Source: Arthrobotrys musiformis
Lineage: Eukaryota; Ascomycota; Orbiliomycetes; Orbiliales; Orbiliaceae
Reading direction: 5' to 3'
Assembly: GCA_036971715.1 (NCBI GenBank)
Contig: JAVHJL010000002.1
Span: 342,501 to 406,500, forward strand
DNA: 64,000 nucleotides
Position numbers and translations under genes: made by a program
Part shown: piece by piece, positions 57,056-64,000 of the stretch
Position numbering within the stretch: the stretch's first letter is position 1
Layout of the letters: the number at the start of each line of letters is the position of its first letter
Notes under the pieces: model-generated
What the model was told of the DNA's origin: nothing
Databases searched by the model: none
What the model saw: the letters and a program-made list of their open reading frames with translations, nothing else

Positions 57056-57349
57056 TTATGGCATGGTTTTGCCTCGTGGAACGGCGGCAAATCTGGATAC
57101 GATGCATCCATCACCGCTTGGTGGCTCGCCAGGGCACGCATTCACTAATACGAAACCCCCATTTTTATCGTTGTTTATGGTCGTAGCCTTGCAGCCTTGA
57201 TTTTTAGCACGCTGTTCTTGTGCTTGAGCCGCTTGAAGTGTTGGGCACCTCCAATGGAAATAGTTCCCCGCATTGGGAGTGGTGTTCCACGTCCATATGG
57301 CTGTTGCAGTAGTACAGAAAGTAAAGGCGACGATAGATTTGAGTAACAT
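57056..57349 (-). CDS. Small secreted cysteine-rich protein (paralogue of 58.96 kb gene)
   Basis: Intronless 97-residue protein with a signal peptide (about 1-18), then an 80-residue mature domain with four cysteines at 35, 53, 72 and 82. Landmarks are YFHWRC, GGFVLVNACPG and SGDGC. The same spacing and the phrases HxC, VxxNAC and SGxGC-like recur in the N-terminal domain of the protein at 58961-60115, which adds one extra Cys pair. The domain is not one I can name. TATAAATA (plus 57514-57521) lies about 165 nt upstream, and an 11-nt tandem repeat sits between it and the ATG. Role unknown; a secreted effector or wall-associated protein is an inference from size and secretion. Confidence 0.75.
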   Translation of the reverse strand: MLLKSIVAFTFCTTATAIWTWNTTPNAGNYFHWRCPTLQAAQAQEQRAKNQGCKATTINNDKNGGFVLVNACPGEPPSGDGCIVSRFAAVPRGKTMP

Positions 57350-58960
57350 CTCGCAAAAAGAAAGATTGTATAAGAGATGTAAAGGAGTGTCAAAGGAGTG
57401 TCAAAGGAAGTTAAAGGAGGTTAAAGGAGTGTTGTTTGTGCCAATATCCACTTTTTTATGTAGCCGATATTGGTAGTCAAGAATTAAGATATTGTGCAGA
57501 TGAGGATCGGTTGTATTTATAGATGAAGGTCATAAAATATTTGGTTATTCGTAATGTGGTTAGTAAACCTCAGTTGTTCTAAACACTGGTTCTATCCGAA
57601 GGCCTTGGATGCTTCTTTCGGACTTTTTTTCTCAAGTTGACAAAACACTAATGCTCGTCTATAACGCATACTTTGCGACACTTGGTCATCATTTGATCAT
57701 CGCCATCATCATCATTACCCTCAAAAGGATGTGCTTACCTTGTTTGTTTATACCGCGTATATCGTACAGGCCTGATGATTGACTTTCGCAAAACCAAACC
57801 AATTTAATGATATTAACCGTATCAAAAGCTCAAGTCTCGGGATCCTTACGGCATAAAATACTCATTTGGTCAGCTTGGCTGAAGCAAATAAACTTGCTCG
57901 TTTACAAAAGGAAATGCTAAAGGCGCCTATCCGATATCCGGATACCCGGTAAGGTGGGTGAATTGTTTTACATAGTATGTAATGTACGGTCCGTTATCTC
58001 GATCTTGGATTCCCAGCATGCAAGTACAAGGCTCGAATTTCTTATTAACATGTTCCGGAATACGTTGATGTTTCCATCAGGGCATAATTACCGTTGGTAC
58101 CACCTTGCTAAGCAAAAACTTTAAATGAGAACAGCGTTTGTCCCACTTCGCTTGCTTCGCGAACCCGTTAACCGAGAGTCGAAGCGTCACCAGACTAGAG
58201 AGTCGATTCTTAACAAGATGATATTTCCGATATCGCGTAATATGAGTACAAAGGGTTTTATACAATGCTATATTATATTATATTATATTATAGCAAGTAA
58301 GTATATATGGCTAGGGTTTCCTTTTTCAGTGATTTGAAGCCTCGGTTATCAACAACAAGCGTTGTAGGGACTAGGCCTAGGATTATATTGTGTAACGTAT
58401 TAAGTTAACATGGTTTCTTCTCACACATGAGAAAAAGCTGATGACGGCACTAGCACTAGTGGAGCAATATCTATTCCAAAAGGCATAAGCATGGTTAGAC
58501 GCTGAACCTTGGCAGCTTTAAAGGCCCTAGTACCTAGGACGTTTCGGTTATTTTCCGCTCTGATGAAGCAAGTGGAGCCCCATCGAGGTATCTTAAACGA
58601 AACTTGTCCACGGCAAACCTTACCATTATCGGTTTATCGATCACAGCGGTGTATCTCCCCATCGAGCAAAAATGTTTATAAATTTATTTTATGCATAGAT
58701 CTATAGATCTAGCTATATGAGGCATAGTAGATTCATGATTGGATTTAAAAACCAATTTGGATATAAATAATCCCGATTTCCACACGATCAATATGCCTCT
58801 TGTTATCATCGGCTGCCTCACAAGAAGCAGATGTTGGTAAAATTTTAAACCTCACACTCCTTACAGAGCACTCTTTACCCAACACTCGTTTAAATTTTTT
58901 ATCTATACACTCTTTTTGTCCCGTAACCAGGCGTCAACTGGCACACTCTCCTTTTACAAA
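57350..58960. other. Divergent intergenic region between the two paralogues
   Basis: 1.6 kb between divergently oriented paralogous genes. Contains the 11-nt repeat upstream of the left gene, a (TATTA)n run at 58271-58292, and TATAAATA at 58762-58769 about 190 nt before the right gene. Minus-strand and plus-strand frames here are short. Confidence 0.55.
57381..57432 (-). repeat. Five tandem AAAGGAGTGTC-type units in 5' leader
   Basis: Plus-strand units of 10-11 nt (AAAGGAGTGTC twice, then AAAGGAAGTT, AAAGGAGGTT and AAAGGAGTGT) lie 32-83 nt before the ATG at 57349. Read in the gene's direction they are a pyrimidine-rich tandem array. It may be a 5' UTR or regulator-binding array. Confidence 0.75.
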
Positions 58961-60115
58961 ATGCTGTCCAAACGTATCCTCCTGGCTGCCACTGCCATAT
59001 TCGCGGCCATTCCTACCGCTACAGCAACTCAAGGAAACGTTGGACTCTTTACCCATTTCCATTGCGAAAAGGCCAGTGTTCAGCAAGGAATCGAGAGATG
59101 CGGAGGCGGAGTTGGGAACGCCCACTGCGCATTTGTCGTACAGTCCAACGAAGGACCATATGTCATATGCAATGCTTGTGAATTTACACCACAACAAACT
59201 TCGGGGTGCTGGCCAACATACTTTAGGTTCCCAGCACCACCACCACCACCACCACCACCACCACCACCACCACCACCACCACCGGCACCAGAACCAAGGA
59301 CCGTAACGGTCACGAAGACTGGCGCTGCTGCTATGACCATATATAGGACAGTTCTGGTTGGCGCCGTAACTAGGACTATTATGACAGAGATTTGCCCATT
59401 CCGAACGAGGACGGCCCAGCGGACTGTATACGTTTATGTTACACCTCGGGACCAAGCCACCAAGACAATTAGAATTCAAACTCTGGCCCCGTTGGTGACT
59501 AAGACAGTAACGTCAACAAGAACCGGCGATGATGCCCTGACGATATACAGGACGATTTATGTTGACTCTCAACCTAAGAAAACCCTGACGGAAGTCAATC
59601 AATATAAAACAGTAACGGTTGCGAAGACCATCTACGTCGTAGCGAAACCTACCGGCCAGGACACCGTAACAGTTTCAATCCGGGTTCCCGCACCTACTGC
59701 AGCCAGTACGGTTACGAAGACTGTCACCGAAGGCAATAAAGTCAAGACAGTCTATGTTGTGTATATTGGTGGACGTGTTGTCCGTACGGACGTACCTGTC
59801 AAGACAATTTACAAGACTATCGGGGGTGGTGGTAACAATGTCCGAATTATCTATATTATTATGCCTGACGGTACTACGAAGACCGTCAGAAAGACACTTG
59901 GCCCTCAAACCGTGGTTAAGACGGTAACGAAAGGTGGAAAAGTTGTTACTACCACTGTTACAGCACCAGCAACTTCAACCGATGAGCCTGAGACTGAGAC
60001 TGAGACTGAGACTGAGCCTGAGCCTGAGACTGAGACTGAGACTGAGCCCGAGACTGAGACTGAGCCCGAGACTGAGCCTGAATCCGAGCCCGATTCCGGC
60101 AGCTACGGGAGATAA
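58961..60115 (+). CDS. Secreted protein: Cys domain, polyproline, Thr/Val repeats, Glu/Thr tail
   Basis: Intronless, 384 residues from the ATG at 58961; upstream frame has no ATG. After a signal peptide (about 1-23) comes a cysteine domain with Cys at 35, 47, 56, 70, 73 and 83, containing THFHC, VICNAC and SGCWPTYFRFP. It matches the small protein at 57056-57349 in landmark spacing. A 16-proline run encoded by fifteen consecutive CCA and one CCG acts as a spacer. Then about 240 residues of Thr/Val/Lys-rich repeats recur, for example TVTKTGAAAMTIYRTVLV, TRTGDDALTIYRTIYV and TVTKTVTEGNKVKTVYVV. The tail is ETETEPE-type acidic repeats ending GSYGR, without a GPI-type hydrophobic end. The repeats look like beta-strand-forming, adhesin-like stalk. 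Surface or extracellular matrix role is inferred. Confidence 0.8.
   Translation: MLSKRILLAATAIFAAIPTATATQGNVGLFTHFHCEKASVQQGIERCGGGVGNAHCAFVVQSNEGPYVICNACEFTPQQTSGCWPTYFRFPAPPPPPPPPPPPPPPPPAPEPRTVTVTKTGAAAMTIYRTVLVGAVTRTIMTEICPFRTRTAQRTVYVYVTPRDQATKTIRIQTLAPLVTKTVTSTRTGDDALTIYRTIYVDSQPKKTLTEVNQYKTVTVAKTIYVVAKPTGQDTVTVSIRVPAPTAASTVTKTVTEGNKVKTVYVVYIGGRVVRTDVPVKTIYKTIGGGGNNVRIIYIIMPDGTTKTVRKTLGPQTVVKTVTKGGKVVTTTVTAPATSTDEPETETETETEPEPETETETEPETETEPETEPESEPDSGSYGR
59237..59281 (+). repeat. (CCA)15 microsatellite in coding sequence
   Basis: Fifteen uninterrupted CCA triplets (59237-59281) encode polyproline. On the minus strand it gives artefactual poly-Trp or poly-Gly frames. Likely length-polymorphic. 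Confidence 0.95.
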
Positions 60116-61513
60116 ACACAATCCATGAGTACAAAGGTGATATCATGGCGAATGACTATTTAAGATGATGATTCTGTCAAAACCTTGAGCATTCTGAACG
60201 ACTCGAGCATATGGCTATATATGGCTATCGTCCTTTTGACACCCAAATAGGTCCCAAGAAGAAGCGATAACATGAATATGAAGCAAATGTCAAAATCTCA
60301 ATTGCCAACGCGGGATTGGCAAGAGGGCAAATAAAATTCATGGCGCAACGATTTGAACGAAATTATGTATTCAATCTTTTTGTATTTATCAGTGATCTTT
60401 AATCTTATGAGTTTGGGTTCTGGATTTTCATCCTCTAGTTAATAGCGATTATTGTTAGGTTATAAACACACTGGTAAGGCTGTAACAGGAATCAACTATG
60501 TTGTGCAACAACCATATGCCAAACCTTCTGTTGACTAAGCGGGGTTGGTCGTCATTGTTCGCCAGGATTCTGTTTAAATTTTGTTCAGCACAAAGTAAAG
60601 GAATGCGAGGGAAAAGGGAACCAAATCCATAGTCTTGAGCCATGAAGCAGTTGGAGAAGGATAGAAGGCTGAAATTGAATTAAGACACTCGGTGCTTTCG
60701 ATGGGCTTTTGCCCATTGAACTTAGAATCGGGGTCCTTGAAGCTTGGCAAACTCCACCGACTCCTCAATATCAGATGCACCGAAGTTTGTTTGCTTACCA
60801 CAAATTGGGAAATGGACAATCTCATTAGCTTCCTAATTTGTCGCTTTGTGTGTGCACTCCGGTTTCATACCGGTAATCAGAATAGATTGGAATCTGATTT
60901 TTGAAGCATCCGAACTATCGCGATCTCCAGTTAATTAACTAATTAGTTGTCCTAAATGCCTCCAGAATTTTAAGTATGTCTCAAAAAAGGAAAATCTTGG
61001 GCGTGTTTTTCTCTAGCAGTTTTAGGCGTGTGCCTTCCGAGAACTCGAGGTTTTGGTGTAACGTTATCGCCTTAACGAGGTAAAAATCTTGAGATAGTCC
61101 CCCACAATTTGTACCAGGCTTGTGGTAGATGCATCTTCAAATTGGTTGGAACTGCTCGTAGGCGATGTAAGGAGTGTAGCAAGGGCGCATTGGAAACCTC
61201 AGCCACCGGGCGTCTCAAATCTAGCTTGAAAAGTCCTGACTACAGTCTTCTTGCATACGCCTTAGGATTATATTTGTCGACGCGACTCTAGCTCAATTCT
61301 AGGCGGGCTGGTCTATATAACTGGGACCAAGACCAACTTAACTTATATATCTCAAAATCACGGTGCAAGCACTGACATTCAATTCACTTCTATTTCCATC
61401 CTCACAGCACATATTTCGGTAACTTTTATAGGATTAATATACCGCCCTGGTGGCTTTTCGAATATATTATTTTCTTCTTTTAAAGTTTTAGGCCTCAGCT
61501 CAGAGGGTTAGAT
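60116..61513. other. Intergenic region
   Basis: 3' flank of the repeat-bearing secreted protein and promoter of the next gene. TATATAA at 61314-61320 lies about 195 nt before the ATG at 61514. Nothing else recognised. Confidence 0.5.
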
Positions 61514-62413
61514 ATGCATCCAAAGCTTTACACTATCGTTTGCTTCCTATTCCTTTCTTTTCATATTCAATATATTTTTGGCCACAATATTCCTCAAGAG
61601 ATTGGGTCTAGCAGTCCAAAGCCGACAATTACAAGCCGACCGGCCAAAGCTCTAAGAAAGGTTCTTCCAAGGCATAATGTTATTCCATTGGAAGATTCCG
61701 AGATCTCGAAACCGGAGCGTGTACTCCAGGTCGATGGTAGCAAACTCCCAGTCAAACCCTCTTTCCCTTCGCTCCCAGGCTCCGACCCTCTTAAGGATGA
61801 TTTCATCCGAGGTGGCCTCATGATAAAAGGGTCAATACCACCGGAGAAACAGTTGACAGCTGCTCCAATTTCTGCCGATAGACAGGCATCGATATCTCCA
61901 ACTCAGACTTTCAAAGTCAGTGTCGGGCCGCTGAAACCAGATGTCGTCCGTCGCCAGCAAGACTTCGCGGAGCCAATCGAAATTACCCCGCCGCCTTCGC
62001 TTCCGACTAGTTTCCCCCCTTCAAACTTTCCTACCTCTTTCACAACTTGGACCGAGACAAGATGGATGATGGGGGTTGATCATCCCGTGGAATGGGTATT
62101 TATCGACGCCGCGCCTAGGGTGCCGGCCCAGAGTAGTCCAAAGTATGAGCACGGCCGTAAGGGGCCAGGTGGTGGTTTTAATGATACTTCGGAGGTCGTG
62201 GCTGTCGAGTCGGCACAGTCCTTAGAATTAGATACCAACTCACAGGGAGAAAAAGATCAGGACACGGAATTATCTGAGCTTGATCAGGGTAATTCTCAAG
62301 ATGAAGACGATGTGGTGCGAGGAATCGAGGGTCCGGAACCGGTGCCGGAGCGTACTAGGCAAAAGCGTAGAATAGAAAAGCTAGCCCGTAGGTCCAAGGC
62401 TAGACAGGGTTAG
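61514..62413 (+). CDS. Secreted disordered protein, function unknown
   Basis: Intronless gene of 299 residues. A hydrophobic signal peptide (about 1-23, ending near YIFG) is followed by a Pro/Ser-rich, largely disordered chain. Basic sites RKVLPRH (about 48-54) and VRRQQ (about 145-149) are possible Kex2-type processing points. A central PPPSLPTSFPPSNFPTSFTT stretch precedes an aromatic cluster TWTETRWMMGVDHPVEWVFID, and the tail is acidic then strongly basic (RQKRRIEKLARRSKARQG). There are only one or two Cys in the signal peptide and none later, unlike classic effectors. The basic C-terminus might direct the protein to a nucleus or nucleic acids. No known domain. Confidence 0.7.
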   Translation: MHPKLYTIVCFLFLSFHIQYIFGHNIPQEIGSSSPKPTITSRPAKALRKVLPRHNVIPLEDSEISKPERVLQVDGSKLPVKPSFPSLPGSDPLKDDFIRGGLMIKGSIPPEKQLTAAPISADRQASISPTQTFKVSVGPLKPDVVRRQQDFAEPIEITPPPSLPTSFPPSNFPTSFTTWTETRWMMGVDHPVEWVFIDAAPRVPAQSSPKYEHGRKGPGGGFNDTSEVVAVESAQSLELDTNSQGEKDQDTELSELDQGNSQDEDDVVRGIEGPEPVPERTRQKRRIEKLARRSKARQG

Positions 62414-62794
62414 AGCTTACTCAAAATGGGGCTACACTGGTACTACAAATCTATTGTTTCCGCAGTCTCGATACAAGACAAGTTGATATATATTAAATAT
62501 ATTTAAAGAGCGTCACTCAATTCGAAACATTTTCAACCAGTGTTATTGGGTACTATATTTCTAAACCAGGATTCCAGTGAATGAATTTAAACAATAACAT
62601 ACTTCCCAAACAGGGTAGCCATCATTTAGATGGATCTTATTTGTACGGTAAATTTATAAACGCCCATCTGGGTACCGCCTAAACTCTCCTGCTCCTTGTC
62701 GACGAACGAAGCCAATGGGCGTAAGAATGAAAGACAAAGAAAGATAGAAAACCCTTGAACTCCTATTGATAACCCAATATCCGCTAACTCCACC
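62414..62794. other. Convergent 3' intergenic region
   Basis: Shared 3' flank of the secreted protein gene (+) and the thioredoxin gene (-). No gene seen. Confidence 0.6.
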
Positions 62795-63172
62795 TTACGC
62801 CTGAAGCAAAGCCTGAAGCTTCGGCTTTAACTCTGGAGGATTCAAATCGTCGTGACCCTCAACAACCTTGCCGTTTCTGAAAACCATAATTGTAGGAACG
62901 GCGGTGATTTCGTATTCTCTGCCAACATCGACAGCCTTTTCGATGTCGACCTTGACAAAATTGACGTCGGTGAATTCTCCGGCATATTTGGTAAATACCG
63001 GAGCGAAGGCTTTGCAGGGGGGACACCAGGTGGTGTAAAAATCAACCGCGGTAAGCTTGTCTTGATTGATTATCTCATTGAACTCGGCGAGGTTGGCGAC
63101 GTTGGAAGGATGGATTTCATTCTCCGCGGCCTGGTTTTCAACCAGAGTAGGGTGGGCTTCGAGTCCTGCCAT
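62795..63172 (-). CDS. Thioredoxin with WCPPC active site
   Basis: Intronless gene of 125 residues with ATG at 63172; upstream frame extends but without sense. The thioredoxin fold is clear: AVDFYTTWCPPCKAFAPVF carries active-site cysteines C50 and C53, VNFVKVDIEKAVDVGREYEITAVPTIMVFRNG carries the cis-proline P93, and ends in LQALLQA. The first about 22 residues are an N-terminal extension relative to cytosolic thioredoxins, without signal character. The active site is WCPPC rather than the usual WCGPC, so redox potential or partners may differ. It reduces protein disulfides, normally with NADPH-thioredoxin reductase. A TATAAAA (plus 63353-63359) lies about 185 nt upstream. Confidence 0.93.
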   Translation of the reverse strand: MAGLEAHPTLVENQAAENEIHPSNVANLAEFNEIINQDKLTAVDFYTTWCPPCKAFAPVFTKYAGEFTDVNFVKVDIEKAVDVGREYEITAVPTIMVFRNGKVVEGHDDLNPPELKPKLQALLQA

Positions 63173-63965
63173 TTTAGTTTTTTGAGAGAGAGAGGTACTC
63201 GAGGTAGGGTGTATAAGTCTGTAATGACAAAGGGATTGTATAAAGGTATGAATGCCTTGGTGTTCGAACGTTCTTGATATGGTCCCTAGCGTAAGGTTGT
63301 AGTGAACTGATGAAGAAAAGATAACTACGATCGGAGGGCGCCAGTGAGGGTGTTTTATACCCGTATGCGGGGTAAAAGACGGTAAAGCAATGTATGTCTT
63401 CGTCAAGACGCTGACTGAGTTGAGTTGAATCCTTTCTATCCTACATAGGGTAGTCGGACTCGACCTACGCAGAAAGGATCACACAGCCCTTGTACAACGG
63501 TATCCAAAATTCGTCAGCGCGGGATATAACTCCAGCTATATGCGGAATCCATGCACACTAACTATGAGCTCATCGATTGAAGTCAGACCTTGGTCAGAGA
63601 CCCCTGCCAAAAATCCAACAAGACGAATTGCAGCCTGTCGTTGAGCTCGTGGATGATGAGCCTCGTCTCATGTGACTACGTGTATTTTTGTCGCGTTAAA
63701 TACTTCTGTGGAATTCTGGAGCTATCTCTTGTTCAAGTCTCAGGAATAGTCATGGACTCGACGTATGTCACTATATACACGCATACAGGTTACGCAAAAG
63801 AATGTCGCGAGGCCTCGGTGACTCACGCCGAGTGCCTGCACAGCACCTAGGTTGTGTAAACTGTCAACATGATCAAGAGAAAAATAGATTCAACCATCTA
63901 ATACATATTGGGGCCTCAGAGATTCCACCAGCATTCTATCTTACACTTTTCTACAATACAAGACC
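63173..63965. other. Right-hand intergenic region
   Basis: Promoter of the thioredoxin gene and unexplained sequence to near the window edge. The plus-strand 86-codon frame at 63590-63850 has no support. Confidence 0.5.
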
Positions 63966-64000
63966 ATGCCGGGAACATTGCCCTCATTACCACCCGAATC
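63966..64000 (+). CDS. Possible 5' end of a gene cut by the window
   Basis: ATG in good context (GACCATGCC) opens a frame reading MPGTLPSLPPE before the window ends. LPSLPPE is how many F-box proteins begin (LPxE). Eleven codons are too few to be sure. Confidence 0.25.
   Translation, partial: MPGTLPSLPPE

Noticed and set aside
58934..59479. Frames with poly-Trp, poly-Gly and poly-His around 59.2 kb
   Set aside because: Artefacts of reading the (CCA)15 repeat in other frames.
1..64000. CRISPR arrays, prokaryotic operons or phage genes
   Set aside because: The window is eukaryotic: spliceosomal introns, secretion signals of fungal type and no prokaryotic gene organisation or direct-repeat arrays.

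Overview
The window reads as nuclear DNA of a filamentous ascomycete (Pezizomycotina). Most genes carry several 45-95 nt introns with GT...AG ends, intergenic DNA is AT-rich, and the gene families are typical of this group: CBM1-tagged plant-wall enzymes, CE16 and GH64 enzymes, a CFEM-like wall protein, 2EXR and F-box-like proteins, a DHA2 MFS pump and a lectin-tailed carboxylesterase. An Orbiliomycete-like fungus is a guess from gene flavour, not a demonstration. I found no rRNA, convincing tRNA, CRISPR array or intact transposon.

Layout. 0.9-2.6 kb: flavin monooxygenase (-). 5.6-6.7 kb: GH64 glucanase without a signal peptide (-). 7.5-9.3 kb: CBM1-GH5_7 mannanase (-), with an inverted repeat beside its TATA box. 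10.5-11.9 kb: 2EXR protein (-). 13.6-14.1 kb: secreted ten-cysteine protein of KP4 killer-toxin type (+). 14.5-15.8 kb: CBM1-CE16 acetylesterase (-). 18.2-20.6 kb: eleven-exon amino-acid permease (+). 20.8-21.6 kb: CFEM-like membrane protein (-). 24.8-27.2 kb: carboxylesterase (+). 27.6-29.6 kb: 687-aa unknown (-). 31.6-34.5 kb: DPH7 (+) facing a PEP-hydrolase-like TIM barrel (-). 35.7-39.7 kb: 1301-aa disordered protein with two RVSF motifs (+). 40.5-41.0 kb: BTB-like remnant. 41.5-46.1 kb: phospholipase D family protein and FAD-Rieske fusion, both (-). 49.0-49.6 kb: 101-aa orphan (+). 50.2-52.2 kb: MFS transporter (-). 53.9-55.4 kb: F-box-like gene of uncertain structure (-). 57.1-60.1 kb: two divergently transcribed genes with a related small secreted cysteine domain. 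61.5-62.4 kb: secreted disordered protein (+). 62.8-63.2 kb: thioredoxin (-).

How the genes fit together. Polysaccharide breakdown is the clearest theme. The mannanase and acetylesterase both begin with signal peptide, CBM1 and Ser/Thr linker, so both should be secreted and bind cellulose; one would cut mannan and the other remove acetyl groups from hemicellulose. The GH64 enzyme attacks beta-1,3-glucan. A second theme is the cell surface and secretion: KP4-like protein, CFEM-like protein, the paired cysteine-domain proteins and the secreted disordered protein. The rest is transport or housekeeping. I see no classical secondary-metabolite cluster. The least explained objects are the divergent cysteine-domain pair, the 687-aa protein and the RVSF-bearing protein.

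Limits. Splice sites were placed by eye from GT/AG ends, frame continuity and family resemblance; no search was run.
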